DNA of 64,000 nucleotides from Gymnopilus junonius (taxonomy: Eukaryota; Basidiomycota; Agaricomycetes; Agaricales; Galerinaceae). The first letter of the stretch is position 1; each line of letters begins with the position of its first letter. The notes beneath the pieces were generated by a model. It was not told the origin of the DNA, searched no databases, and saw only the letters and a program-made list of their open reading frames with translations. Positions 12,062 through 23,398 of the stretch are shown here, one piece after another. Location: positions 1-64,000 of the forward strand of contig JADNYJ010000019.1 of assembly GCA_015501075.1 (NCBI GenBank). The letters run 5' to 3'. The translations under genes were made by a program, and so were the position numbers.

Positions 12062-12209
12062 GTAGTTTAGGGTTGGCCAGATTCCACCTAAGCCATTTTA
12101 AAATGCCTCAGCCAAACCGCGTGGGAAATGCGCGCTACGGGGATTTAAACTCAGATACACCAGCCTGTCTATCGACAGATTTCATCTTCATAGACAGGTT
12201 GGACACCAG
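12062..12209 (-). repeat. Right long inverted-repeat arm
   Basis: Partner of 11384-11523 in opposite orientation. The inner end is at the shared GGCCAACCCTAAACT segment; the outer end continues more weakly to about 12235. Confidence 0.8.
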
Positions 12210-12322
12210 CCTAGTCTATCCGAACGGAGGTTGCCTGATCATGATCATGAGTCAGGTGACATCATCTAATTGGACTCTCCTTGCATTCGGACTTGCATCA
12301 TACTACTTGCCAGTATCACGAA

Positions 12323-15300
12323 ATGGCCAGGCGAAAACGTGTACTGGACGATGGCGACGACTCTGACTCCATAGATGACTCTGACCAACCTGATATTGAC
12401 TTCGATAACGATCCCGATGCACGAGAAGAAAGGGCTCTCTTTGAAAATCCATATGCGCATAAACGGAGAAAGAAGAATGGCAAAGAAGATGCACTGTATG
12501 GTATCTTCGCAGAAAATAGCGACGACGATGAAATCACAAATACAGGGCCTTCGAAAACGAGGGATTGGACGAAAGCACCGGCGTTCGTCACGAGCGATAA
12601 ACCGGCTACCTTGGATGACCCAATGTTAGTTGATGCGGGCGAAGTCGTGTCGGAGGAAGATTCCTCTCAGGATGAAGGTGCTGAAGAGGAAAATGAAATT
12701 GAAGGCGAGGATCAAACCCAAGAGGATGCAGAATATTCTGACGAATCTGAATGCTCCAGAGCACCTTCTCCAAGAGTACATATAGAGGAAGAAGAAGAAG
12801 AGGAGAAGGAATCGCTTCCGAAACCTCGCATCGGCGGTCTTGGATTCAAGTCTTCTACATCCTCGGACATTCCGTCATTCTCTCAAAGCACTACGGGTTC
12901 TTCACTTGCCGAACCCCCCCCGTCGTTGGCTCGGGGAGGAATCGGTTCCAAGATGGTCGACATGTCTTCCACACAACGAGATGAAACCCTCACTACCACG
13001 CCGCATCATGGCTCCTCTACATCTACTGCTGACGTGTCCTCTGCTTTTGCCAAGCGAGCGCAAAGCTTCAATCGTACTGCCAGTAATTCGCCAAAGCCTG
13101 TGGCCTTGCCCGCGACCGAGATGGCACATTTCAGTAAAATCCAAGGTTCATTCGGTGCTCGAATGCTTGCTAAGATGGGTTGGCAGGCCGGAACTGGTTT
13201 AGGTGCTGCTGGAGAGGGTATCGTCATACCGATTGAAAGCAAATTACGACCCCAAAAGATGGGAATTGCCTTTAAAGGTTTCCGGGAAAAAACAGAGCAA
13301 TCTAAATTAGAAGCCAAACGGAGAGGCGAAGCTGTCAGTGATGACGAGGACGAGAAGGTGAAGAAGTTCAAAAAGAAAGCCAGGGAACAACAGGAGAAAC
13401 GAGCAGACGCGTGGAAGCGCCCAAAGAAGGTCAAGACCAAGGTCGAGCACAAAACGTACGAACAGATTCTGGCCGAAGCAGGCGAAGAAGCTCCACTTTC
13501 AGGCATCGGCCAAATTATAGATGCTACAGGTGCAGTGGTAAGTGATCTCGACATCATTGATTTACCTTCTAGTACTAATTACATTGTGTGTTTGTTTACA
13601 GCCAAGAGAAGTGTCATCGTTGGCGGACATTTCATTAAACACATGGTCACCAACTAACGACCTAACACGAATACCGGAAATGAGGCATAATATTAAACTA
13701 ATCGCAGATGCATGCAAGACCGACCTCGACGGTTTGACACGCGAAGCTAAAGCTCTACAAGAACGCAAGAAATTCGTCATTACGGAAGATATTCGCCTGC
13801 GGAAAAAAGTGGAAGATGAAGCGGAAAGTAGGTCCTTTGATTGTATAAATTTTTGTTTACTTATTAAATTATCTACCTTTTTACAGTGATTGCCAGACTT
13901 CAACGAATTCAGCTCGTTGCCAACGACATAAACGAGAAAGCCAAAGAAATATCTTCGCTGTATGAAGTATCATTGGAGCCTTTCTCGCCTTCGGTTACTA
14001 CGCTTATCCACGACTACTCTTCTGAATATGAAAAGTATGGCCTGGATGACATCGTGGTGGGCGCTATCGCACCCGTTATGCGAAGGATGGTTGCGAATTG
14101 GAATCCTCTAGAAGATCCTTCCCTGTTTCTCCCAACGTTGAGATCGTGGCGCCGCGCCTTAAAGATCAACGACGAAGAGCCAAAAGTGAACACCTCTGTC
14201 GACGTGTACGGAACAGTGACTACTGTTACATCGCCTGTGAACTTGTTAGTGATTCATTTCCTTTATTATTCACAAAATACTGACAAACGCCATGCATCCA
14301 GGGAGAGACCTATGACACCTTTTGAAAGCTTGCTATGGAATGTATGGTTACCCAAGGTCCGAACCTCCATTAACAACGACTGGTCAGCCGACGAGCCCCG
14401 ACCAGCTGTAAAACTTTACGAAGTTTGGTCAACATTTTTACCTCCATTCATCCGCGACAATCTTTTGGACCAGCTCATCTTACCGAAAGTCCAAAAAGCT
14501 GTAGCCAATTGGTCAGTGAGGCAATCGAAAGTCTCGCTGCAGGCGATCGTTTTCCCCTGGTTACCTTACGTTGGCTTACGGTTAGAGGATGTGGTTGGAG
14601 ATGCGAGAAGGAAGATCAAAATCCTTCTCAGAAGTTGGGTTATTGATGAACCAGCACCAGCAAACTTGTTGGCATGGAGAGACGTGTTTGACGCAGTTGA
14701 TTGGGACGCTATGCTACTCAAAAATGTTGTGCCCAAACTTGGTGCGACATTACGCAACGACTTCCGAATCAACCCCCGAGACCAAAAGATGGAGCCACTT
14801 CTCCGTGTCTTCGCCTGGTCGCAGTTTATACGCTCATCGGTATTCTCTCAAATATTAGAAACCGAGTTTTTCCCCAAATGGTTGGACATTCTTCATATAT
14901 GGCTTATTCAACCCAAAGTCAGCTTCGAAGAAGTTGCACAGTGGTACTCATTCTGGAAAGACGCATTTCCAGAGGAAGTGCGAACACTCCCTGGGGTCAA
15001 TCGTGGCTTCACTCGGGGGCTGCAGTTGATGAACAAGGCTATAGAGTTGGGTCCAGATGCTTCAACGAAACTCGTTAAGCCCGACTTCCTGGGTGAGCTT
15101 TCAGCTCCAAGCTCTCCTCGACCAGGAAAGGAGAAAGACAAGGTGTACAAACCTTCGCCTCGTACACACGAGATTACCTTCCGTTCTATTGTAGAGGAAT
15201 TTGCCGCTGCCCACAATCTACTATTCATTCCTATTGGCAAAGCTCACGAGCGCTCTCGTATGCCTCTCTTCAGAGTGAGTAGAACAGCAGACGGGCGCAA

Positions 15301-15424
15301 GGGGTTATTGGTCTATATTTTGGACGATGCTGTATGGGCACCGAAAACAGATGGGGTTAATCTGGAAGGAGAAGAATTCAAGGCGATCAGTCTGGATGAT
15401 ATGGTCTTGAGAGCAACGACGTAG
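12323..15424 (+). CDS. SPP382: G-patch / GCFC-domain splicing factor, TFIP11 (Ntr1/Spp382) homologue
   Basis: Known role of the family: it activates the DEAH helicase Prp43 through its G-patch to take apart post-splicing lariat spliceosomes in the nucleus. Seen: N-terminus MARRKRVLDDGDDSDS followed by an acidic region; a G-patch at about residues 270-320 (ARMLAKMGWQAGTGLGAAGE); a basic coiled segment (KKFKKKAREQQEKRA); then, after an intron near 13536-13601, the GCFC domain (LTRIPEMRHNIKLIADACKT onward) and a C-terminal globular half containing many Trp motifs (WLPKVRTSINNDW). Three introns, all with consistent phase; the third (14245-14301) is a multiple of three long and is read through in the raw frame. 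Start chosen at MARRKR because the family begins there; an in-frame Met 14 codons upstream exists. Confidence 0.9.
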
Positions 15425-15906
15425 TTTTTATGCACGATGTGCATTCGTGGATCAGATTTAAATAAATTCCCCAAGGGCTTATGCATTTAAATTGATTTGA
15501 CTCCGATTCATGGCGCCTTTATGTGTATCTATCCGCCGGGCAGTCACTATCTCGAAGTTTGAACGTTATCACTTGGCACCACAGTCTACCAGAGAGGAAT
15601 TGATCTGAAGTACGTGTATGCCTTCAAGTCTACCTAACCAAAGTCTCAGATATTTCGACTGGTTTCCCAACGGGTTCCTTATGATAATTGACAAGTTCGG
15701 GCAAGAAACTCTTGTGGACGTATTAAATATAGCCTATTACGGTATATTAAAATAAAAACCTGCTTCATCTTTACTTAGTTTTTCTTCCCCTTATGGTGCT
15801 TAGGGTTGGCTTTCTTAGAGCTGGCCTTGTGTGATGTAGATTGAACCCTCGCAGCTTTGGCAGCCTTCGCTGTTTTCTTGGCTTGTTTCCTGTTGAACCT
15901 CGCTTG

Positions 15907-16878
15907 CTATACGGCGGCCTTGTTCTTATTCTTAGGGTGGTAAGCACAAGCACGAGCGCGGCGGACGAGATGTGATCGCTGCAATACGTGGTTGTCGTGA
16001 GCATCCAATCGAAACATGAAAGGAAGTATAAAGGTAAACGTACGAGGTCGAGATCTTCCTCAAGTGCCCGCGCGACGAGCTTATCGCACTCCTCTCCGAA
16101 CACACGGTAAGAGTCAGCGTTGTTGTGCATGTGGTTGGGGGCCCCTTGCTGATCATTCCGTGCAAGTCACCCATATGACTGTCCTTGTCTGAATCAAAGC
16201 GTCAGTATATCGCATTGAGAACAGAATGCCAGGTACATACATCCAACCAGGGCATTGCTCTTGTCGACTGAGCCGCCAAACGCGTAAGGAGTACCATCCT
16301 TTTTGAAGTGATCGACAGCGCTATTGAGAGCATGAGATGCTTCATGGATAAGGGTCCCGGCTCTTTCCTTGTCAGTCGAGCCGTAAAAGACATTTCCAAA
16401 AGTAACATGTTTGTTTCCAGTGGCTGTAGCACCCTGCGTCACGCCGTTTGCTGGTTCGGCATTGAGAACCAAGATCTTCCCGGTCTTGAGCGTCTGGACA
16501 TGCTTCTTGATTTCGTCGATGTTGGCATTCTCGCCAAAAGCTGCAACCACCGCAGGTTCCGACTGTGGATTCGGACGGTTCAGGACAGTTTCCATTTTGC
16601 CGATTTGCCTGTTAGCTGCGAGAAAAAATGAGTAATTGGTTGAGTTACGGGACCAAAAATCAAACATACCAGTCTTCAAAGCAGCACCTTTGACCTTTTG
16701 CTTGTTAGCATCAGACCCGCCATCCCCAAGACGAAATTTCAAGGAAATGGCCGCAATACCTGACGAGAAATAGATCAATCCCTGCAGTCGCATTGGAGGA
16801 AGTCTACGGTAATGCCATACCTTACAAAGTCGAAACCCAGAGGGTAAGAGTGAGGAACGTAACGAAAGAAGCCCGCAT
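15907..16878 (-). CDS. M35-like (lysine-specific type) metalloendopeptidase, probably disrupted
   Basis: Secreted zinc endopeptidase of the deuterolysin/Lys-specific group. Seen: signal-peptide-like start MRASFVTFLTLTLWV at 16878, LVLNAEPANGVTQGA, the zinc site TLIHEASHALNSAVDHF (HExxH), PYAFGG, and NNADSYRVFGEECDKL, a segment shared by these peptidases. Odd features: between GMISKG and NHMHNNADSY the frame is one base short at a GGGGCCCCC run (about 16137-16145). The join of exon 1 to the AAISLKFRLG exon does not keep phase with any ordinary intron I could place. The frame then meets TAG at 15907-15909 but continues open for 43 codons with a Lys/Arg-rich tail ending HHKGKKN, stop at 15775. 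So the gene is either decayed, or suffers base errors, or its real end is 15775. Confidence 0.62.
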
Positions 16879-17321
16879 CGTGATTGAGAGTAGTTTAAGT
16901 AGAAAGAGGTGGATGAATATACTGCAAAGTGACCTGCACGGCTGCACCTGGAAATGAAAGAGGTTGAGTTGGAGGCAACGTAGTTGAGAAAAAAAAGGGG
17001 GCTTACAAGAAAGAGGTTCGACCAGCGAAATCGTAGGGAGGCAGAGAGGACGAGACGCCCTTTTTATATTAGGGACGCCTGTCTTTCGGACGCGTCCGGA
17101 GGATGATCATTGAAGCCCCAAAACGCTAGGCCGTGAGGTAGCGCGAGGTTCCCTGAAGTTCTTCGAGCTTCATGGAGTCATTGCCATCATCATCTGCATA
17201 GATAAATTAGCCGCCTCCCCTAATCTAGGATGGAAGGTCATGAGAGGTCATGTATTTGGAAATTCGGATCCATAACAGATATATTTCTTGATGTGGAAAT
17301 AATAGCCAAAATATTCTCGCC
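16879..17321. other. Intergenic, M35-like promoter side
   Basis: Contains the TATA candidate at 17061-17068, a palindromic CGGACGCGTCCG at about 17088-17099, and the 3' flank of the Hsp70-like gene. No gene seen. Confidence 0.5.
17061..17068 (-). promoter_or_regulatory. TATA box candidate upstream of the M35-like gene
   Basis: TATAAAAA on the minus strand about 185 nt upstream of the proposed ATG at 16878. The distance allows a short 5' leader, possibly with an intron. Sequence match only. Confidence 0.35.
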
Positions 17322-18547
17322 TCACGCGGGCAATGCATCTTGAACCGCCTTCCCCGCCCAGATAGCGCCTGCTTTTGCTGCGGCCTCATTGGCCACTGAA
17401 CCATCCTGATTCCAATATGCCTCCAGGTCGTCCGCCGTCATATCACCAGTTAGAGCCTTAAGCTCGACGACTTTTTGCTGAATAGATTGTCCGTCGTCAT
17501 TTATTTCCTCCGCCAAGACCTTGGTTCCCCCTGTCTCATCAGCATCCAGTGTGACCCGGACAACCGGTGCGCCAACTGGGTGTGGAGCGAGATCTTCAAG
17601 GATACACAAGTTACAACCGTGTTCTGTTCTACTCGCGGTGCTACGCCAGCCACGACCCGGATGGCGACCTTCATCTGATTTTCCTTCGAAATGGTAAGAA
17701 GAGCTGATCGTTGATTCGGGAGAGTGAAAATTTTCGGAAGCAATGTCAATACGAATCCATCAGACTTTGCGATGCCAATATTGAGGGGGGCAGTGTTGAA
17801 GATGCATGCCTTATCGGCCAGGGCGAAGTTTCGCAAGGAGAAGGACAACTTCGCAGCGTGTTGACTGGGCTGCTCAGGAGTTACTACAACTTGCACAGAA
17901 GCGTTGGTCGAGAATTTGGACTGCAGTCCGTCGACGAGAGGAGAAATGGTTTCCGGGGTTGAACTGATGATAACTACGCGTTTCAGAGCTGGACGATCGG
18001 CAGAGGGAGTAGCCTCGAATGACGCAAGGGCTGGATCAACGATCTTGCGGATAATCTCTTCGACGTCCATATTTTGGCGAATGGCATGATCCACGACTAC
18101 ATCTGACGATATACGGATACTCTCCTCCACTTCCGTACTAACGAGACTAGAACCGGCGACTGAGGGGCCGATGTCTAACACCAACTCGTATTGCGGAAGG
18201 TAGTCCTCCTGAACAGATGATCTATGATATGTTTGAACGTGGTTGAGGATGCCTTCGAGCTTCCTTGGCACCAGCCATCCTGCATTCTTGGCGGCCGAAC
18301 AAACAACCTCCTTCTCGGAATCCGTGAAATAGATTGGAAGGGTGAAAGTGACAAGGTCCAGCTTTTGGGAAAGCTTCGTAGAAAGTCGTTCAAAGGCTGA
18401 TTGAAGCGCCTTTTCGATGGGAGCTACATCGTCGACACGCTCCTCGAGGGACAGCGAATATGAAGAGTCTGCAGTGGAAAGAACAGAAAGGGACAGGAGA
18501 GAACTGGGAGAAAGACTAGACAGAGAGATTCCGGCTACAAAGCTCAT
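17322..18547 (-). CDS. Divergent Hsp70-like protein
   Basis: Recognisable as Hsp70-fold from its layout: LVTFTLPIYFTDSEKEVVCS and AAKNAGW (Hsp70 has a similar VPAYFNDSQR...AAxxAG), IIRKIVDPALASF, KRVVIISSTPETISPLVDGL in the place of the adenosine motif, then TAPLNIGIAKSDGF and LEDLAPHPVGAPVVRVTLDA, matching the start of the substrate-binding domain. The nucleotide-binding signatures are lost: the phosphate-1 motif reads GISLSS instead of GIDLGT and the phosphate-2 motif DIGPSVAGSS instead of DLGGGT. It is also shorter than a classic Hsp70 and ends ...AIWAGKAVQDALPA. It probably does not hydrolyse ATP in the usual way (inference). Odd: the frame changes between VEQNTVV and LCILEDLAPH near 17610 with no possible intron. 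Confidence 0.7.
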
Positions 18548-19009
18548 CGTGAGGTTGGTGACAATAGTAAGTTGGCGTGATAATAGATTTCAGAGGAAAT
18601 ACATATCAGATGTTTGGACATTCTAGAAAGAGAAAGAAGATGCTACGCATAGCCAGAGCTCTCCAAATCAAAAAGAGGGATCTAAGAAACCCCACAGCAG
18701 TCCCATTGCGGCAGGGACTCGTTCAACGAGAGCCAAAGTTAAGTAGTTATGGATTTCAAAATCAAGTTGTCAAGTTCAGCATAATGGTGCCACGTGATTG
18801 TGACGAACCTGAGGAACCGTTTGTTCGCTTTATTCCAACAGTGCTTGCAAATAGAGGTATTATGACGGAAATTCGTGTACATACATGAATTTCATTGATC
18901 ATACTTACAAAACGTTTGTTGTGCTTTGTTGACGGTCCGACGGAGTAGGTAGCTTATTCTAAATCCAGACTTTTACTATTAGCGCCGTCTTCAAGTTCAA
19001 CTCCGTGCA
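18548..19009. other. Intergenic between divergent Hsp70-like gene and PAF1
   Basis: A 103-codon plus-strand frame (18577-18888) has no recognisable domain and is not supported. No repeat or RNA gene seen. Confidence 0.5.
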
Positions 19010-20596
19010 ATGAGTTCCAAAAAAAGGTGCGTTTTTCTGGACTCGCGAGAAACAGGATTTGACCAGAGCCATTTACAGCTCAAAGCTCGACCTCCTCGTG
19101 CGCGTCCGATATTCAAATCCCTTACCTGCCCCCCATGTCCTCCAAAACTCCTCAACATCCCCACAAATCCCATGCGCTATACGCGTCCCGAATTTCTCAA
19201 TGCCATTGCCAATGAGGTGCCCCTTCCAATGATCGTTGACGCCGAGTGTGGTATGCCGCTGGACTTGGGGAAGTGGGACTGCCTTTGGGAAGAGAACGGA
19301 GACGATTCAAGTGAGTTCGTCTACATTCTTTGCATGCCGAATTACTGAACATGCAATTTTCGCTCAGCTCTGAATCCAGACCCATTAAATCTACCAAAGC
19401 TTGACCCTAAAGACTCCTTCTTACTTGCCGATCCCTCTTCCTCAATTTCAAACGGACTAACAAGTGTCGGTCCAAACGCTGCACATGCCACACCCGTTCA
19501 TGTCCCCTGGCTACGCAAGACCGAGTATATCAGTAGAGAAAGCAATCAAAGGACACCCATACAAGAAGCGTAAGTTTATTCATTCGTCCTCTACATTGTT
19601 CAAGACTTACAAAGGACTGGAATTCTAGTAAGCAGACTATATCCGCTCATATCGACGTTTCGAGGACTGCACAACTGCGCACCATTGAAGCATCCTTCGC
19701 GGCTTGCAATGATAATTTCTCTCTCGAATTAATAAAGCACCCTAACAAACCAGATGTTACCGCTGTCGAATCATACCCATTCCTTCCCGACGCGGACATT
19801 TGGGCAAATCAATACGATCTTTTCAGGTTTTCTGAGAGGCCTGGGGACAGACCTCTTGACGTGAGTCGGACATCCTCGAATTGCCGAGTAAAGGCTGACC
19901 GTATAGAATTAGACGGAAGACCCGCGTCTGGATTGTGCCATTTTACGACCCATGAAGACAGAGCATGATTCATTCCTTGCTTTCTATCTCACCCAAAATG
20001 ACGAATCTGCTATATCATTCAAAGAAACCCGCTTTGCTCTTCCACCTTATGAAGTGCCTGAGAATGAACAGGTATTAAAGAAGGATTTAAATCCGTTGAG
20101 GAGATGCTCATGCCCTTCATAAACACAGGAAACAACATTCCACTTCGTACGCGACTATGAGACGGTGAAAGTCGAGCAGGAAGTTCCTAATGAATTCCTG
20201 CTCGTGCTCTATGACGGTAATCCAGTGCCCGAAAGCGACAATCTAGATGGCAAACTTTTTCACAGAGAAAAGGGCGCCTATTACAAGAATATCGAGCGCA
20301 AGATGCACCTCAAAAAGAAACGCGTCAACGTGAGTATATCCGTTTGAAAGCTAGTGATGCAGATGGCTAATGGCATTGATCAGGCTTATGACCAATATGA
20401 AGACAAATGGGAAGTTATCAGAATGCTACATGCGCCGATGAGCAAGGAGGAGGAAGATGAACGAGAAGAAGCACTGGCGGAGGTGGCTGACCCGACGTTC
20501 TCGCTAATGAGAGGCGACGCAGACGCTGAAGGTGAGGTAGACGACACAGCGGTGATCCCTGTCAATGGGGATATCGACGTTGTTGCAGAGGTTTAG
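19010..20596 (+). CDS. PAF1: RNA polymerase II-associated factor 1 (Paf1 complex subunit)
   Basis: Scaffold subunit of the nuclear Paf1 complex, which travels with Pol II and is needed for histone H2B ubiquitination and elongation. Seen: start MSSKK, the family signature LLNIPTNPMRYTRPEFLNAI, PMIVDAECGMPLDLG, then VPWLRKTEYISRE, SVAESYPFLPDADIWANQYD-like segment at about 19763-19828, LRPMKTEHDSFLAFYL, FHFVRDYETVKVEQE, and the acidic C-terminal tail (SKEEEDEREEALAEV) usual for Paf1. Six or so short introns all keep phase; the one before DPRLDCAILRPM uses the acceptor AATTAG at about 19914. Convergent with the eL43 gene, with about 257 bp between the stop codons. The boundary of exon 1 is uncertain. 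Confidence 0.92.
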
Positions 20597-20853
20597 TTGT
20601 ATTATTTCTCGTCCGTCGAATATTGTTGTATTCGCATGTACATCCATGTATTCTCCATTTCTATAATCTTTCTCCTCGTTTTGAAACTGGCATAGATGGC
20701 CTTCATGTGTTATGTATCTCGAGCTTGCGTTGAAATCTCCCCAGAAATTCAGCCGCCGCATTGACCGGTGTGGTGTTCATAATTGTTATCATGGGGCAGC
20801 ATACGAACATACAAAACGCAAGTAATCGTAAAACAAAGAAGGATGAAAGGATT

Positions 20854-21381
20854 TTAAGCCTCTGTGATTTCGCGCAACCGACGGACAGTGCTACAGATGA
20901 GCGGGCGGCAATCAGCAAATACCAAAATATAGGATGTGCACGCAACACACCTGCGGACTGTGGCAGCAGCAGTCGTTGAAACGGTCCAAGCACCACCGGC
21001 AATTGTTTTCCTGCAAGCCCCGCAGTGCCAGATTCCAACGGCGGTCCTCTTCACCGAGTCCTAGAAATACAGGGACGTCCTTCAAAACTCGTGGTTCAAT
21101 CGGTCAAACATTTGAATAAGCGCACCTTGCCGCAGAAGGTGCAGGTATATCTTGCGTGCTGCGAGATTTCCATCTTTTTAACCTGCTTACGCAGGGAGGC
21201 ACCATAACGCTAGAAATGCCGCAAATTCGTTTGGCGATTCCAGCGTGCAAAGGTTCATTGAATGACTACTCACGGTTCCGTATTTACCGGTGATTCCTAC
21301 TTTCTTGGTGCGCTTGGTCTGTAATGTATCGAGAATGTAAGATTATACAAGAATTGGACATTGTTTCCATCTACGTACCAT
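20854..21381 (-). CDS. RPL43: 60S ribosomal protein eL43 (L37a/L43)
   Basis: Zinc-binding protein of the large ribosomal subunit. Seen on the minus strand: ATG at 21381 immediately followed by a GTACGT donor, so exon 1 is the start codon alone. Then [74 protein letters not shown] and [12 protein letters not shown], ending at 20854. The two CxxC pairs form the zinc ribbon. Four introns in 528 bp, all in phase. Confidence 0.96.
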
Positions 21382-21757
21382 CTTGAGGAGGTTGCGGGGC
21401 TTGTGTCTAGTTCGCGGCGAAATGTATCCTCAACGATAATTGGGTGCGATGCGTGAGAAAGAAAAGGGAATTTCCGATAACTGTACAGTTACCTCAGCCA
21501 CATTGCATTATCTTATCAGATACCATCACAAAAATTCTACTGTTTTATCTACATATCTCACAGTACATTTATTTGAAAAAGTAATCTTAAAACATGATGT
21601 AAGGGTAATAAGCCTTGTAATGGGTGTCTAGCAAGCTAGCAGCCTAACTAAGGGTCTAGATAGAATACAATGCCGTTCCGAAGATAAGGTTGAGAGGGGT
21701 GGTATAAAGCAATCCAAGACGATTCAAGAAATACGCGGAATAAATGTACCACGGAAA
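21382..21757. other. Intergenic between RPL43 5' end and SFH5 3' end
   Basis: AT-rich sequence holding the eL43 promoter. No gene or repeat recognised. Confidence 0.5.
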
Positions 21758-23169
21758 TCAGAAGGCATCTGCTTCTCCACCGTACCTTTTGGGCAGTTGG
21801 GTGGCATCGATGCAAGGTAACAGGGCCTTCTTGATTGCATGGTGTCCAGAACCAACGACCGACATTTTTGCAAGTGTGTTAGCGGAGAGGATAGGCTTAA
21901 AAATCCAGAACATCCAGTTGAGAAGAGTGGGAATATTGACAAAGAATTTCTTATACTATCAGAAGATGGTCCATCAAAGATCACACAAATGGAACTAGGG
22001 AGCGCATACCAGAAGCTCGGGTAGTGGTTCTGGAATATATTAGTGGCCTCTGATGCAGCTGCCTTGGAGTTCGCATCTCTGCTTGTAAAGCTGACGCCTT
22101 CATAATCTATGAATGATGAACACGAAATTACATCACGCCCAACATTGGAAATGCACCATATTCTTACCGTGAATCTGCACCATCTGATCGATCTCGAGGA
22201 AATCCAGCAGTGCTACGCTCCTTTCCATAAGAGCCACGCGCCATCTATTATAGAGTTAAGGGAGAGTTACAGATGGGTTTACAGATTAACCAGGACGTAC
22301 CGAATGAACCTTCGAACATCTCCGAAGACAGCCTTGAGGTCCTGATTACCTCCATACACATTGTAACTATGCGAACAAGATTATTTAGAAAGTATGAAAT
22401 GAAGATAGAAACGTACACCACAGGCCGTCCCTCCTTGTCGTGCCCATAAATGTGGCCTAAACTACCAAAGATGTCTTCGGGAAATTCTTCCTTCATGACT
22501 TCTTCTATATTAATTGACACCCTCCATCTCAGAGTACTAATAAGCATTTCACGAGCTTCTGAAACAATCATATTCCTATGTTGAGTAGTTGGGTTATTGT
22601 AACTTCAGTGGTTCGAAAAGGCATACAAACCTGGCACGGAGGAATTTCATGAGTATTACACTGACACGGGCATCTTTTTCCGGGTGGGCTGGATCGATAG
22701 CAACTCCCCAGAGTGTAATCGGCAGTTCTCGAGCGTTGGGGTTGTCGGGATATCCTTCAGCAAAAACATCGGGTAGTTGGTGCTGAATATAACAAGTCAG
22801 GGAGGAGGGCTTGAAATAATCACAAGTACTGACACGGAACTCAGAAAGTGCCTTCCATTCGGCGTCCGTAAACTTCTTCGTAAGGGTACTTTGCAGTTCT
22901 GGCAAAGAGGGAACGGGCTTTTCGACCGTGTCTGCAGGTGTCTCAGTCAAAACTGGTGCAACATGGGATTCAGATCCCTGCGAAGGTTCAGCATTAAGGA
23001 CGGCGGTCGTCTCAGGCTCAGCAGGTGCACTAGCTCCTTCAGACATGGCAGTGGGCTCTGGAACCTTTACAGGACCAGCAGCATCAATGCGAGATTGTGC
23101 ATCAGAAGAGGGAGTATTTGATTCAGCAACAATAGGAGCAGGGGAGAGTCGGGAGACGGCTTCAGACAT
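21758..23169 (-). CDS. SFH5: Sfh5-type phosphatidylinositol transfer protein (CRAL-TRIO/Sec14-like)
   Basis: Non-classical phosphatidylinositol transfer protein of the ER and plasma membrane. Seen: a Pro/Ala/Glu-rich N-terminal region from MSEAVSRLSPAPIV, then FTDAEWKALSEFR, ELPITLWGVAIDP, KDARVSVILMKFLRAR, NMIVSEAREMLISTLRWR, EFPEDIFGSLGHIYGHDKEG, VYGGNQDLKAVFGDVRRFI, LDFLEIDQMVQIHD, SFTSRDANSKAAASEAT and NHYPELL, ending QLPKRYGGEADAF. The order and motifs match fungal Sfh5 rather than Sec14. Start set at MSEAV (23169), where the low-complexity N-terminus begins; an in-frame upstream Met exists at 23211. Divergent from the Sly41-like gene with about 230 bp between the start codons. Confidence 0.9.
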
Positions 23170-23398
23170 TGGCTGTCGTGTACACGTAGTGAGAAGTGAG
23201 AAAGAAAGCAAGAGTTCTAATGTTTATCTGATAAGATGCTACTTACATAACCCATCAAACGGCTGCCACCCGTTTTGTCAGTGAAGCCAACGCATCGCTC
23301 CGTACTGTATCCAGTGTTACAGACTGCCAATCAACACCCGACGGTATAGTCTCCCCTGAATGTCCTCATCTACTAGATAGCCCTCCTGCGCTTTGATC

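Larger units (their letters stand above)
11351..12235. mobile_element. Unclassified DNA element with long (about 150 bp) inverted repeats
   Basis: Two arms of about 150 bp face each other (core 11384-11523 and 12062-12209, roughly 90 percent identical by eye, with small indels). Both contain GTTTAAATCCCCGTAGCG or its reverse and the motifs TCTATC and GATAGAC in several copies near the ends. Between the arms are about 540 bp with short open frames but no recognisable transposase. The outer limits are approximate because similarity fades outward. The right end is about 90 bp from the start of the G-patch gene at 12323, so it probably sits in that gene's promoter. Class not determinable without database comparison. 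Confidence 0.6.

Noticed and set aside
15771..16130. 119-codon minus-strand frame at the M35-like 3' end
   Set aside because: It is an off-frame reading through the last intron; the spliced frame gives the coherent RRARACAYHPKNK tail instead.
16800..16870. A 22-nt intron joining exon 1 of the M35-like gene
   Set aside because: Too short to be spliced; noted only because no ordinary intron keeps the phase there.
18577..18888. 103-codon plus-strand frame upstream of PAF1
   Set aside because: Composition and length are compatible with chance; no family resemblance.
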